DNA from: Verrucomicrobia bacterium LW23
GTDB lineage: Bacteria; Verrucomicrobiota; Verrucomicrobiia; Methylacidiphilales; UBA1321
Assembly (NCBI GenBank): GCA_003054695.1
Contig: QAZA01000014.1
Coordinates: forward strand, 41,481 to 105,480
DNA length: 64,000 nt
Direction of reading: 5' to 3'
In this document: positions 22,046 through 32,145 of the stretch, one piece after another
Layout of the letters: every line of letters begins with the position of its first letter
Numbering within the stretch: position 1 is the first letter of the stretch
Program-made: the position numbers and the translations under genes
Notes under the pieces: model-generated
Seen by the model: only the letters and a program-made list of their open reading frames with translations
Told to the model about the DNA's origin: nothing
The model's database searches: none

Positions 22046-23569
22046 ATGCATAGCTCACTTATCATTCGCGGCCTGCTTCTCGCGGGACTTGTTACCGCGG
22101 TATACCCGGCCGGCGCTCGCGCTCAGGACGCGGCAAAGTCTGCGGAGCCGGTGACCGTTCCGCTTGTTAACACCACTTTCAAGGACGAAGACAAGAACGG
22201 CATACCCGACGGCTGGAAGGACTACCCCGGCGTGGTGGGTAACACCGCCATTACGCCGGATGCCGCCGGCGGCGTCAAGCTTAAGGACGATGATGAAGGC
22301 AATGGCATCGGCCTGGCGCAGTGGATCCCCGTAACGCCTGGCGCCGACTACATGGCCGCCGTGGAGCTGGAGGGCACGGGAAGTGTCTCGCTCAATCTCA
22401 TTTTTGTGCCCAGCATCCCCGCCAAGGAGGCGATGGTCGGCCAGATCCAGCTCTCCACGGTGCGCGAGTTTTACCCCTCGGCCGGCGGCAAACAGGTGAC
22501 AGCCAAGGCGCCGGAGGGCTCCAAGTACGCCCGCGTGTGGCTGTACTGCCCTAAATCCGGCAAGTGCGATGTCCTTGTTAAGTCCATAACGCTTAAGACG
22601 ATAGGCGGGACGACGACCCCGATGGCCGCCGCGGTTGCCAAAACCGGCAAGCCTTCGGCCGGCGCCACAGATTCCTCGAAGCTGGTGGAGCCCCCGCGCA
22701 ACGATCACGGGCAGAAGCACCCGGACTCCACGCTGAAGGACGGCAACCTGGGCCTGATGGACTTTGAGACGGGCGACCTTTCCCAGTCGCGCCTGATGGA
22801 AGGGGGCAAGTACGAAGTGGTGACCGCTCCGGAGCCCGTGCGCGCCGGCAAGTACTCCATGAAGGTCTCCCTGCGCCACGACAAGGTGCGCTCCGAGGCC
22901 ACCAGCTTTCGCTCTCCGGCGGACGGCATCGCCAAGTATGGCTGGAGCCTGTATCTGCCCAATGAGTTTGATGGCATGACGCAATTCAGCATCGTCTCGC
23001 AGTGGCACACCTGGGGCAGCGGCCGCGTGGCGATTATCCACCCTCCCGGCCCGCCTACCTGCATCGTTATCAGCAAAAACACGTGGAGTCTGCTGCTGCG
23101 CTATCAGGATCCGGACAACAAGGAGCAGTACATGGCCACCAAAAAGGAGTTCTCCTTTGGCGACATTACGGCCGACAAGGGCAAGTGGACCGACTTTGTG
23201 ATGGAGGTGTGCTGGCGCGGCCCGAAGGAGGGCAACGGTTACCTGCGCCTGTATAAGAATGGCGAGAAAGTGGTCGATTACGAAGGTATCACCTATTTCG
23301 ACGACGCGACCAGCGGCCCCTTCTTCAAGATGGGCGTGTACAAGGGCGCGGGCAAGTGGAAGGGCGAGGAGGCAGGCGCCGTGCTCTATTGCGATGAGTT
23401 CCGCATGGCCGGCAAGGAAACGCCTACCTATCTGGTGGATCCCAACCCCGAGCGCCGCGCCGCCGGTGGCAATGCCCCTGTACCCCCCATCCAGCCCGCC
23501 AACGCTAATAACCCCAACAAGACCGCCGCGGCGGCCACGCCGGCGCCGGCGCCCGAGCCTGCAAAGTAG
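22046..23569 (+). CDS. Secreted polysaccharide lyase (heparin-lyase-I / PL-like jelly roll)
   Basis: The product is 507 aa with a signal peptide (IIRGLLLAGLVTAVYPAGAR, then AQD). A first beta-sandwich (about 35-200) may bind carbohydrate. The second domain (about 235-460) has the look of the polysaccharide-lyase family that includes heparin lyase I and glucuronan lyase: MDFETGDLSQSR, then QFSIVSQWHTWG, then GKWTDFVMEVCWRGPKEGNG. Such enzymes cleave uronic-acid-containing glycans by beta-elimination. A Pro/Ala-rich tail ends the protein. Substrate is not deducible. The Verru_Chthon genes follow 152 bases later on the same strand. Confidence 0.78.
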   Translation: MHSSLIIRGLLLAGLVTAVYPAGARAQDAAKSAEPVTVPLVNTTFKDEDKNGIPDGWKDYPGVVGNTAITPDAAGGVKLKDDDEGNGIGLAQWIPVTPGADYMAAVELEGTGSVSLNLIFVPSIPAKEAMVGQIQLSTVREFYPSAGGKQVTAKAPEGSKYARVWLYCPKSGKCDVLVKSITLKTIGGTTTPMAAAVAKTGKPSAGATDSSKLVEPPRNDHGQKHPDSTLKDGNLGLMDFETGDLSQSRLMEGGKYEVVTAPEPVRAGKYSMKVSLRHDKVRSEATSFRSPADGIAKYGWSLYLPNEFDGMTQFSIVSQWHTWGSGRVAIIHPPGPPTCIVISKNTWSLLLRYQDPDNKEQYMATKKEFSFGDITADKGKWTDFVMEVCWRGPKEGNGYLRLYKNGEKVVDYEGITYFDDATSGPFFKMGVYKGAGKWKGEEAGAVLYCDEFRMAGKETPTYLVDPNPERRAAGGNAPVPPIQPANANNPNKTAAAATPAPAPEPAK

Positions 23570-23721
23570 GCACCGCACACGCCGGGATCGGCGGGCAAGG
23601 CGTACTGCCTGCCGATCCGGCCTACCCGCCCCGCGCTTTTCCTCTGGTTTTCCTCACTCCTCCTTCGCTTCTCACTGGATCATTTCCCGCGTCCCCTCTA
23701 CCCTTATAACAAGGCAAAATC

Positions 23722-24216
23722 ATGAAGACTCATTGCCCGACTCCCAAAATGCGCCGCAGGGGCGGCTTTACACTGGTGGAGATGGTTATCTCGATTGGCG
23801 TTGTGGGCTTCTCCTTTATGACCATGGTGGGCATGCTCTCCACGGGCATGCAGATTTTCCAGCGCGCCATGGATCTGGCCGCCAAGCCGCAGATGGTACA
23901 GCACATTCTGGGCGAGGTGGACCAGGTGCCCTACGACTCACTGAGCGCGCTGCAAGGCCGGGAGTATTACTTTGACGATGCCGGCAACCTTACCGAGGAC
24001 GGCAGCTCCGACACCCGCTCCATTTACAAGGCCACGCTCGGCCTGAGCACCGGCACCGTGCTTCCCTCCGACGTCCCCATGCCCAACGCCGGCCTTACGA
24101 CGCTGACCATCACCTTTACCCGCGCCCAGGGTGGCGGGAACGCCGCGTCAGGTCGCCCCCCCGAGACATTTGTGAGCTACATTCCGGACCGCTACCACGG
24201 CAACACGGCGCCGTAA
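23722..24216 (+). CDS. Verru_Chthon cassette protein B (prepilin-like)
   Basis: The product is 164 aa. The N-terminus is a type IV prepilin-type signal: basic leader, then GGFTLVEMVISIGVVGFSF, with cleavage expected after Gly and methylation of Phe. The following region (QIFQRAMDLAAKPQMVQHIL) matches what I recall of cassette protein B, a family restricted mainly to Verrucomicrobia. It is the first gene of a B-C-A run with short gaps, so co-expression is likely. The biological role of these cassettes is unknown; a pseudopilus-like secretion or surface assembly is a reasonable guess. Confidence 0.82.
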   Translation: MKTHCPTPKMRRRGGFTLVEMVISIGVVGFSFMTMVGMLSTGMQIFQRAMDLAAKPQMVQHILGEVDQVPYDSLSALQGREYYFDDAGNLTEDGSSDTRSIYKATLGLSTGTVLPSDVPMPNAGLTTLTITFTRAQGGGNAASGRPPETFVSYIPDRYHGNTAP

Positions 24217-24384
24217 CCCGTTACGGAGGGATCGGCAGTTGCCGCACCACGCCCGGGCAAGTTGTTGTGGGCAAAGACTTTGAGTGTGTGCTTGAAGAAG
24301 GAACGAAAGCGCCAAAGTGTGAAAGTGCAGTCGAAAGCCAGCCCGGCACCCCCGGCAACAGCGTTTACTCAGGTTTCTACCACC

Positions 24385-25518
24385 ATGAAGGGACAGGATC
24401 ACAACATCGGTCGCAGCGCCGCCGACAACCGCCCCGCGTGCTCGCCGCGTCGCGCTTGCGCCTGTCGCCGCGCACGCTCTCGCGCTCGCCACGTCAAGGC
24501 CGGCTTTACGCTGGTGGAGCTGATGGCCGCGGCGGTGATCCTCACCATCCTGCTGGGCATTATCTTTACGATGGTGCAGCAGACGAGCGATTTGTGGAAA
24601 AACACGCGCTCCAAAATCTCCACGTTCCAGAATTCCCGCGCCGCGTTTGAGGCCATTACGCGCAATCTTTCCCAGGCAACGCTCAACACGTATTTTGACT
24701 ACTACGACGCCAGCTGGAAGCTGCGCGATCCCTCCAACCTGAGCGATCCCACCGACCCTGCGTCGTCCAACTTTGTGCCCGCGCACTACGGGCGCCGGTC
24801 GGAGCTCCAGTACATCTCCGGCCCCGTCGCCACGGTTTTTCCCTCGGCCCCCGCGTACCGCCAGGGCCACGCCGTCTTCTTCCAGGCCCCGCTGGGGCGC
24901 GTTGCGGACGGCACCACCTACGGGGACTCCGCCACGCTGCTGAACGCGTTGGGTTACTTTGTGGAGTACGGCAACGGCGCTGCGCTGGAAAAGCGGCCCA
25001 AGTTCATGGAGACAGCCCCGGCCGAGCGCCCCCGCTACCAGCTGATTGAGTGCGTGCAACCGGCGGAAAAGCTGCGCATTTTCGATCCGTCGCTCGTCTC
25101 CGGCAGCAGCACGGACTGGTTCACCACCCCGGTCGCCTCGCTCGATCAATCCCGCGTGATGGCCGAGAACATCGTGGCGCTCATCATCCAGCCTCGCAGC
25201 AACCAGGCGGATACCTCACTCGCGCCGCAGTACCTCTACAACTCCCGCCCCGCCACCTACGACGAGCAGCGCAGCCACCTGTTGCCGCCGCTGGTACAGG
25301 TGACTCTGGTGGCCATTGACGAGGAGAGCGCCCTGCGCCTGCACCAGCGCTACGGCACCGCCGTGCCCCCGCTGATGGACGGCGGGCTGTTCACGCAGGC
25401 CGCCAGCTACGCCGACGACCTCCGCACCCTGGAGGGCCGCCTGCAGGGCAAAGACGGCGGGCCGCGCCTCAACTACCGCATCTTTTCCACCACCGTTAAT
25501 CTTCGCCTCAACAAGTAA
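24385..25518 (+). CDS. Verru_Chthon cassette protein C (prepilin-like)
   Basis: The product is 377 aa from the ATG at 24385; the frame extends upstream to a TTG at 24262 but adds a non-prepilin stretch. A long basic leader precedes GFTLVELMAAAVILTILLGI, a prepilin cleavage and methylation site with its hydrophobic helix. Then comes QQTSDLWKNTRSKISTFQNS and a beta-rich body typical of cassette protein C, which resembles minor pseudopilins such as GspJ. It starts 168 bases after protein B and ends 25 bases before protein A. Confidence 0.85.
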   Translation: MKGQDHNIGRSAADNRPACSPRRACACRRARSRARHVKAGFTLVELMAAAVILTILLGIIFTMVQQTSDLWKNTRSKISTFQNSRAAFEAITRNLSQATLNTYFDYYDASWKLRDPSNLSDPTDPASSNFVPAHYGRRSELQYISGPVATVFPSAPAYRQGHAVFFQAPLGRVADGTTYGDSATLLNALGYFVEYGNGAALEKRPKFMETAPAERPRYQLIECVQPAEKLRIFDPSLVSGSSTDWFTTPVASLDQSRVMAENIVALIIQPRSNQADTSLAPQYLYNSRPATYDEQRSHLLPPLVQVTLVAIDEESALRLHQRYGTAVPPLMDGGLFTQAASYADDLRTLEGRLQGKDGGPRLNYRIFSTTVNLRLNK

Positions 25519-25543
25519 CCCGGGCACCGCGCCCTCTAACGGC

Positions 25544-28500
25544 ATGACCACCGCGACACGTTCCTTCCCCACCGCCGCCGCCGCACGCTCCGCAGCGCAA
25601 CGTCGCGGCTCGGCGCTGATTATTGTGCTGGGCGCCCTGGTGCTGATCTCCCTGCTTGTCGTCGCGTTCTTCTCCAGCGTTACCCGGGAGCTGAGCGCCT
25701 CCAAAACGTATAACTCCGGGTTCTCCGCGCGCTCCTACGGCGATGCCGCGGTCAACATCGTCATCGGCCAGCTGCGCGCCGCCACCACAAAGGATAACGC
25801 CACGGAGACCTGGGTAAGCCAGCCCGGCCTTATCCGCCGCTACGACAACCAGGGCCGGATGACCGACGCGTACAAGCTCTACAGCTCCGACAACATGGTG
25901 CAGGCGGACTTTACGCCGCTGACGGGCAGCGATCCCACCGACGTGCCCACGTGGTCCGCCGGCGACGCCCCGGAGAACTGGCCGTGGAACGCCGAGCCGG
26001 GCGTGTATACCGATCTCAACAGCCCCATCGTCGTCAACAATAACCCGCGCTACCCCATTCTCAGCCCCGGCGGCCTGCACGCCGCCTCGCGCATCCAGGG
26101 TTTCGACGTGGCCGGCGGCTACGGCATCCCCGACACCAAGGACTGGGACGCTAACGGCGATACCAGCGAGATCGCGCAGATTCCCATGCCCGTCAAGTGG
26201 TTATACGTGCTGCGTGACGGCTCCCTGGCCAGCGCCACCGCCGAGGGCGACAAGACCGTGCGCCTGCGCCTGGCCGACGGCAGCGCTCCCGCCGACACCA
26301 ACCCGGCCGTGGCGCGCATCGCCTTCTGGACGGACGACGACACGTGCCGCCTCAACGTCAACACGGCCTCGGAGGGCAGCTTCTGGATGCTCCACCTGGC
26401 GGCGGCCGGCGACGACACGCTTTCCTACTCGCAGCTGGCCAAGAATGAGTTTCAGCGTTACCCGGGCCACCCGGCCACCACGTCGCTCAGCCCCATCCTC
26501 CAGTCGCTCACCAGCAACGAGAAGGATCTGACGAACTTCATCTACGCCCTGTCGCCACGCGTTTCCGGCCGCGGCTCGCAGGCCGGCGCCCGCTACCTGG
26601 CCTACAACAAGCCGGTGGTGCTGGATAACGACCGCCTCTACGCCAGCATCGACGAACTGCTCTTTCTGCCCACCGTGGGCGGCGACCAGAAGCGCTACCC
26701 AATGAGCTCGGCCAACATCCAGAATCTCAAGCCCAACGAGCTCGATTTCAACTACACCGGCACCACCAGCTCCAGCATGACAGGCACGCCCTACAACTTT
26801 GCCACTCCCGTACAGCTGGATCCCAAAAAGCTCGACATGATGAGCTTCTTCCTTACCACACGCAGCAGTGCGCCGGAGGTAAACCTGATGGGCAAACCCC
26901 GCATCAGCCTCTGGCCGATCGACACGCGCACCAGCCGCCAAAGCATCTACGACCGCCTGCTGGCCTTCTGCGGCACCGTAAACGATAAGCCCTACTACTT
27001 CCAGCGCCAGAATCCCGCCAGCCAGACGGAGGATTATGCGGGCATCCCGCGTAATCAGGAGCTCTACAGCTACCTCTCCACGCTCACGAGCACGGCCATC
27101 CCCGGCTTTGGCGGTAACTTCAGCACCAAGTACCCGGCCGATCGCCTGCAAATCCTCACGCAAATCTTCGACTGGATCCGCTGCGTTAACATCGCCTACC
27201 GCGACAAAACCGGCACGGTGCAGCCCTACGCGTGGACAAGCAATGCCGCCTACTCCGGCACCACCCGCCCGCCCGGCGCGCCTGGCAGCGGCCAGGTCCT
27301 GCCCATCCGCATCGGCTCCACCATGGGCCCGGGCCGGTTCCCAACGCTTAGTAAAGCGGCCCTGGGCATTGTGCGCGAGGACGAGCGCGCGAATCCAGCC
27401 TCGCCGACAAACTCCACCATCATTCGCTACCGCGTGGTGCTGCTGATGGAAACGTATGTGCCCATGGTTGGCTATGCCGGGTACATCCCCAACTACGACC
27501 TGAAGGTAACCGGCCTGGCCAACGCCTTTAACCTGGTGGCGGACAACTACATCACCGCCACCACCTTCTCCCCCAAAGTCTCCGTGCCCGTTTCCATCCC
27601 CGACGGCGAAATCCGCGTTACCGTGCCCAGCAACATCGAGCTGTTTACGGGCCGCGCCTGGGGCGGATCGCAAGGGTTCAACAACCTCTTTGCGTACAGC
27701 GATTCCTCCAGCGACTGGCTGCTGAGCCCGCGTACGCTCGGCTCCTCCAACAAAATCACCGGCTACCCGTGGGTCAGCGACGCCGTCGAAGTCACGCTCC
27801 CTGTATCCCTGGCCAACGCAAAAAAGGCGCGCGTGGGGCTGGAGCTGCGCGTCGCCAATCCCGCCGGCGCCCCCGTCACCGTCACCATCTCAGATGTCAC
27901 GGGCGCGCCCGTTACCACCGACACGCTGAACTTCCCCGCCTTTGGACCCTACTCGGGCGCCTTTAAAAGCGCGGGCAACGTTGCGCCCGTGCTGCAGGAT
28001 CGCGTGAATAACATGGTCACTGCGTTCAAGGAAATCACCGGCGGGCAAAACCAGTCCGACAACGGCAACGCCTCGCAAGGCCTTATCACCTCGGCAGATA
28101 TGGTGCGCGGTGTGGAGCTGAGCCACGGCGACCTGCGCCTGCTGGCCATGCAGGGCACCAACGCCAAAAACACGTTCGTCAAGCACGCCAACTACAACAC
28201 CAAAGAGTACCCCCAGGCCCACAGCCTTACCCGCGCCGGCGGCGCCACGGAGCGCTCGCCATCCGAAGGGCAGTTCTGGGACACCGGTACCAACGCGGTG
28301 GACGTGAAAGACATCACGCGCGGGCTGCTCGTCTCCGTCAACTCGTCCATCAAAAAGAAGATCTTCTCCGGCACCGCCCTTAACTTTGTGCCGATGGCTC
28401 CCAGCAGCATGTCGTCACTCAACGCCACAGCGGGCGACTTTACCAACGGCCCTGCCAACGACTGCGACGGCCCGCACATCATCAAGGCCGACGAAGGCAA

Positions 28501-29557
28501 CAGCAGCTTCAGCGGCCTGAACTGGGGTATGAGCGTGCCGGTGCCCTACCAGAACCAGCTCTTCCCGTGGGACAACCGCCTCTCGGACGTCTTCTCCCCG
28601 CAACGCCAGGTGGCCAGCCCCGTGCAACTGGGCACGCTGCCCTCCGAGCCCAGCACGAAGGAATGGCAGACGCTGCTCTTCCGCCCCGACCTGGCCGGCA
28701 CGCACAAAGGCAGCCTGGGCGGCGCGCACGATTCGCTGCTGCTCGATCTCTTCTGGATGCCTGTCGTGGATCCCTGGGCGATCAGCGAGCCGCTCTCCAC
28801 GGCCGGCAAAGTCAACCTCAACTACCAGATTGTGCCCTTCACCTACATCAAGCGCGCCACCGCTCTGCCCGGCGTGATGAAATCCACCCAGGTCACCGCC
28901 ATCCCCAAGGAGCACGGCTGGATGTACAAGTGGAGCGGCTACACGGTTGACCTGAGCAAAGGCCGCTATCCGGTCTCCTACCTGTACGACATCGACGTGG
29001 ACAAAACGATGCTGTTTTTTGAGGAGCGCTTCGCCTCCACCAACCGCCACAACAACGTCTTCAAATCCGCCAGCGAAATCTGCACCATTCCCCTGGCACC
29101 CAAACACAACTCCAACAATCCCGTCAGCACCGGCCACACGGACAACGCGCCGCCGGCCGCCAGCCTGGCCGCCACCGTTAACGTCTCCGGCGCCACCAGC
29201 GCCACCACGCTGCGCACCGCGATTCAGGATTTTTGGAACGCCAACACGCTGACCGGGGACAACGCCAAGGAAGCCCCCTACAACAGCCTGTACCCGCGCC
29301 TGACCACGCAAAGCAACAGCTACACCGTCTACGTGCGCGTTCAGGCGCTGCAAACCCGCACCACCGCCCCGGCCGGCACGTTCTCCGACAAGCTCGATCT
29401 CATCAACGGCGAGTACCGCGGAAGCTTTGAGGTGGAACGGTTTATCGATGCAAGCGGCACCGACCTGCCCGACTTTGGCAACCCGATGAACATCAACAAA
29501 ACGCTCTACCCCTACTACCAGTTCCGCGTCAAAAACGCCAAGCAGTTCCTTCCGTAA
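25544..29557 (+). CDS. Verru_Chthon cassette protein A
   Basis: The product is 1337 aa, in the size range of cassette protein A. Near the N-terminus (about residues 24-50) is a single transmembrane helix, GSALIIVLGALVLISLLVVA, followed by FFSSVTRELSASKTYNSGFS, like the start of GspK/PilX-type minor pilins. The remainder is a large extracytoplasmic domain rich in Ser, Thr and Asn with no recognised catalytic motif. It is the last gene of the cassette. Protein D, the fourth usual member, was not found within the window. Confidence 0.88.
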   Translation: MTTATRSFPTAAAARSAAQRRGSALIIVLGALVLISLLVVAFFSSVTRELSASKTYNSGFSARSYGDAAVNIVIGQLRAATTKDNATETWVSQPGLIRRYDNQGRMTDAYKLYSSDNMVQADFTPLTGSDPTDVPTWSAGDAPENWPWNAEPGVYTDLNSPIVVNNNPRYPILSPGGLHAASRIQGFDVAGGYGIPDTKDWDANGDTSEIAQIPMPVKWLYVLRDGSLASATAEGDKTVRLRLADGSAPADTNPAVARIAFWTDDDTCRLNVNTASEGSFWMLHLAAAGDDTLSYSQLAKNEFQRYPGHPATTSLSPILQSLTSNEKDLTNFIYALSPRVSGRGSQAGARYLAYNKPVVLDNDRLYASIDELLFLPTVGGDQKRYPMSSANIQNLKPNELDFNYTGTTSSSMTGTPYNFATPVQLDPKKLDMMSFFLTTRSSAPEVNLMGKPRISLWPIDTRTSRQSIYDRLLAFCGTVNDKPYYFQRQNPASQTEDYAGIPRNQELYSYLSTLTSTAIPGFGGNFSTKYPADRLQILTQIFDWIRCVNIAYRDKTGTVQPYAWTSNAAYSGTTRPPGAPGSGQVLPIRIGSTMGPGRFPTLSKAALGIVREDERANPASPTNSTIIRYRVVLLMETYVPMVGYAGYIPNYDLKVTGLANAFNLVADNYITATTFSPKVSVPVSIPDGEIRVTVPSNIELFTGRAWGGSQGFNNLFAYSDSSSDWLLSPRTLGSSNKITGYPWVSDAVEVTLPVSLANAKKARVGLELRVANPAGAPVTVTISDVTGAPVTTDTLNFPAFGPYSGAFKSAGNVAPVLQDRVNNMVTAFKEITGGQNQSDNGNASQGLITSADMVRGVELSHGDLRLLAMQGTNAKNTFVKHANYNTKEYPQAHSLTRAGGATERSPSEGQFWDTGTNAVDVKDITRGLLVSVNSSIKKKIFSGTALNFVPMAPSSMSSLNATAGDFTNGPANDCDGPHIIKADEGNSSFSGLNWGMSVPVPYQNQLFPWDNRLSDVFSPQRQVASPVQLGTLPSEPSTKEWQTLLFRPDLAGTHKGSLGGAHDSLLLDLFWMPVVDPWAISEPLSTAGKVNLNYQIVPFTYIKRATALPGVMKSTQVTAIPKEHGWMYKWSGYTVDLSKGRYPVSYLYDIDVDKTMLFFEERFASTNRHNNVFKSASEICTIPLAPKHNSNNPVSTGHTDNAPPAASLAATVNVSGATSATTLRTAIQDFWNANTLTGDNAKEAPYNSLYPRLTTQSNSYTVYVRVQALQTRTTAPAGTFSDKLDLINGEYRGSFEVERFIDASGTDLPDFGNPMNINKTLYPYYQFRVKNAKQFLP

Positions 29558-29585
29558 CACGTTACCGGCGTGCGCCTTACTTTCC

Positions 29586-29636
29586 GAGGGACATATCATG
29601 TCCCTGCCCCCCAGGGACATGCATTGTCCCTGGGCA
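29586..29636. repeat. GGGACAT palindromic repeat cluster, copy 2
   Basis: Contains AGGGACATATCATGTCCCT and, after a C-run, CAGGGACATGCATTGTCCCTG. Both are inverted repeats of the same type as the cluster at 20.04 kb. It lies directly after the Verru_Chthon A stop and could fold on either strand. Confidence 0.75.
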
Positions 29637-29754
29637 GATGCCAAAGACTGCTAATGGGACATCGCCAGACTTGATGGGTAAAGTGGCGCAGTTTATCTGG
29701 AGATGAGCAAGGCGTAATGTAGGGCGTGCAGGGGCACAAGGTAAGGACATTCTC

Positions 29755-29862
29755 CACTTCCCCTCCGTGTGCTCCGTGGTTAATTTTCAGCCCAACGGGG
29801 AGATTGTTAACCACGGAGCAAACGGAACACACGGAGGGGATGGAGAGAGAGAGAGAGAGACG
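29755..29862. repeat. Inverted pair of 'cacggagcacacgg' repeats and a GA microsatellite
   Basis: CCCTCCGTGTGCTCCGTGGTTAA (29761-29783, quoted here as motif) and its inverse, GTTAACCACGGAGCAAACGG with ACACACGGAGGGG, face each other around a short spacer. A run of about nine GA units follows at roughly 29843-29860. This lies in the gap between two converging genes; the rest of 29558-29931 holds nothing else recognisable. Confidence 0.7.
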
Positions 29863-29931
29863 CTGGCGTGCCAGGCGACAATCTTGTCAGCCGCAGCCGC
29901 GCTTGTAAGCGGCATTCGTCCGGATTGCAGA

Positions 29932-32145
29932 TCAGAATCGGATCGAAGGGATCGGCACGTACTTCAGCTTGTCGAGGACTTTGTTGATGGTGCGATCCAC
30001 GTTCTCGGACTTCTGGCGGCGGCGCGCTTCTTCCTGCTGCCGTTGCTGGGCTTGCGCCTGGGAGTTCCGCGTCTGGCTCGTCGTGGTGGTAGTGGTGGTG
30101 CGGCGCTGCGCGGGCTGGCTGGGCTGGGGGGTGGGCGCCGCGGCAATGGCGGGGATGGTGAGGTTGACATTGGCCGTCTGGCCGGCCACTACGGTGGTGG
30201 TTTCCGACTTTGTCTGGTAGCCGGCTTTGGTGAACTCGTAGGTATATTGCCCGGGTTCCTGCTCGGTCAGCGTCATCGGCGTAACGCCAATGGCTTTGCC
30301 GCCGGTGGAGACGGTCATGCCGTCCGGATTGGTAATCAGCGTGACGGTGCCCGTGGTCGGCGCGCCGGCAATCGACGCGATGTTGCCGCTCGACATACTC
30401 AGCGTTGTGGTGACCGGGAACGGCGCCCACACGTCGGCCGGCGTGTCGCGTTCCACTCGCACCGTGCGGCTTGTGGGCTCCCAGTTGGGGGCGTGGAACT
30501 TGACGGTAACGTCGCCCACCGGCACGTCCTTCAGCTCGACGGGGACATTGCCGGATCTGGTAAAGCCTTCGGCCGCGGTCAGCTCGTAGGTTGTCTCCGG
30601 CAGCGGCGAGGTCATGGCCAGCGAGCCAAAATATTGCGTCAGCTTTACGGACTCCAGGCGCGCCGTCTCGTTCTCCTTTACCGTCACTTTACGGGTTACC
30701 GGCTCGTAGCCATCGCGCTCGATGCGCACCTCGTGTTCGCCCAGCTTCAGGTTGTGGAACGTGGCGGGGCTGGGGAGGGGCGTCTGGCCCTTGATGCTTA
30801 CCGTGGCGCCGGCTGGCAGCGTCTCCACCAGCAGGTGGCCCCGTGCGTTTTCCAGACGCTTGCGTTCGGCCTCGGCGGCGTCCTCCTTTTTGGAGATATC
30901 CGCACCGCTGAATGCCGCGGGGATGTTGCGCAGGGAGTTGGGGGCCGGCGAGTTCGAAAGCTCTCCGCCCGTTTCCCCGCCGCGCGTGGCAAACCAGACG
31001 CCCACGCTCAGCACCAGCGCCCCGGCCGCCATGCAGGAAACGATGGCCAGCATGGAGGTTTTGGAAGGCGTGTGGCGTCCAAAGGAAATCGCAGGCTGAC
31101 TCACCGGAATGCTCCCCGACGACGGGATGGCGCCCGAGGGCGGAACGCCCGGCGCGGGAGGGGCCGGCATGCCGCCAAACGTTACCGCGCCCGCGGGCAA
31201 GGCGGCGGCAGCGCTGCTACCGGGGGCGCGCAGGCCCAGCATCTCCGCCACAAGGCCGACGGTTTGCGGGCGGGCGGCGGCGTCCTTGGCCAGGCAGGCG
31301 GCCACGGCGGCCTCCACGTGGTCAGGGATCTCGTTGGTGATGTCGAAATCGGCCAGGCGCTGGCGCAGCGGTTCCGCCGGCTCGGTGCGCACCTGGTGGC
31401 AAATGTCGCCGGTGTAGAAGGGCGGCTTGCCGGTCAGCATCTCGTAAATGGTGGCGCCGAGCGAGTAAATGTCGTCCGTGGGGCGCGACGCCTTGCCCTG
31501 CAGCTGCTGCGGGCTCATGTAGGCGGGGGTGCCGCTGGTGCTGACGGGCGCGCCGCCATTGGTGCTGAGGCTAAGGCTGAGCGAATCGCTGATTGTCCGC
31601 GCAAAGCCAAAGTCGGCCAGCTTCAGCCGGCCGTCGGCGTCCAGCATAATGTTGCCCGGCTTCAAGTCGCGGTGGATGAGGGGCTTGCGGCGGGTGTGCG
31701 CATACTCCAGCGCATCGCAAAGCTGGGCGATGATCGGGCCCAGGCGCTCCCACGCCATCACGCGGCCGCCGTTCTCCAGCCGCACGTGGCTGAGTGTCGG
31801 GCCGTCAACGTACTCCATGGAGATAAACGTCTCGCCGGGGCTCTCGTGCAGGTCGTGAATGCGCACAATGTTATCGTGCGTCAGGTCGCGGGCTTTCAGC
31901 GTTTCCTCGCGGAGATCGGCCAGGGCCGCCGGGGCAAAGCGCACTTCCGGCGGCAAAAATTTCAGCGCTGTCAGGCGATCTTTCAGGCGGGTATCTTTGG
32001 CCAGCCAGACAACGCCCATGCCACCACGGCCCAGTTGGCGCACCAGTTCAAAACGTCCGCTGTCGCCGACGGTTTGACCGGCGGTGTAGGTGGCGACATT
32101 TCGTGTTACATCGATATCCGACGCAGGGGATGGCAGCTCGCTCAT
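29932..32145 (-). CDS. Membrane Ser/Thr protein kinase with PEGA-type repeats
   Basis: The product is 737 aa. A Hanks-type kinase domain (about 32-305) has all key elements: glycine loop LGRGGMGVVWLA, Lys62, HRDLKPGN with Asp160, DFG with Asp178, and SGTPAYMSPQQL. After a Pro-rich linker a single transmembrane helix (about 365-387) leads to an outer part with PEGA-like repeats, for example LLVETLPAGATVSIKG and RDGYEPVTRKVTV, ending in a Gln/Arg/Thr-rich tail. It probably senses something outside the membrane and phosphorylates cytosolic targets. A GAGG ribosome site lies 9 bases before the ATG. It is convergent with the Verru_Chthon genes. Confidence 0.92.
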   Translation of the reverse strand: MSELPSPASDIDVTRNVATYTAGQTVGDSGRFELVRQLGRGGMGVVWLAKDTRLKDRLTALKFLPPEVRFAPAALADLREETLKARDLTHDNIVRIHDLHESPGETFISMEYVDGPTLSHVRLENGGRVMAWERLGPIIAQLCDALEYAHTRRKPLIHRDLKPGNIMLDADGRLKLADFGFARTISDSLSLSLSTNGGAPVSTSGTPAYMSPQQLQGKASRPTDDIYSLGATIYEMLTGKPPFYTGDICHQVRTEPAEPLRQRLADFDITNEIPDHVEAAVAACLAKDAAARPQTVGLVAEMLGLRAPGSSAAAALPAGAVTFGGMPAPPAPGVPPSGAIPSSGSIPVSQPAISFGRHTPSKTSMLAIVSCMAAGALVLSVGVWFATRGGETGGELSNSPAPNSLRNIPAAFSGADISKKEDAAEAERKRLENARGHLLVETLPAGATVSIKGQTPLPSPATFHNLKLGEHEVRIERDGYEPVTRKVTVKENETARLESVKLTQYFGSLAMTSPLPETTYELTAAEGFTRSGNVPVELKDVPVGDVTVKFHAPNWEPTSRTVRVERDTPADVWAPFPVTTTLSMSSGNIASIAGAPTTGTVTLITNPDGMTVSTGGKAIGVTPMTLTEQEPGQYTYEFTKAGYQTKSETTTVVAGQTANVNLTIPAIAAAPTPQPSQPAQRRTTTTTTTSQTRNSQAQAQQRQQEEARRRQKSENVDRTINKVLDKLKYVPIPSIRF

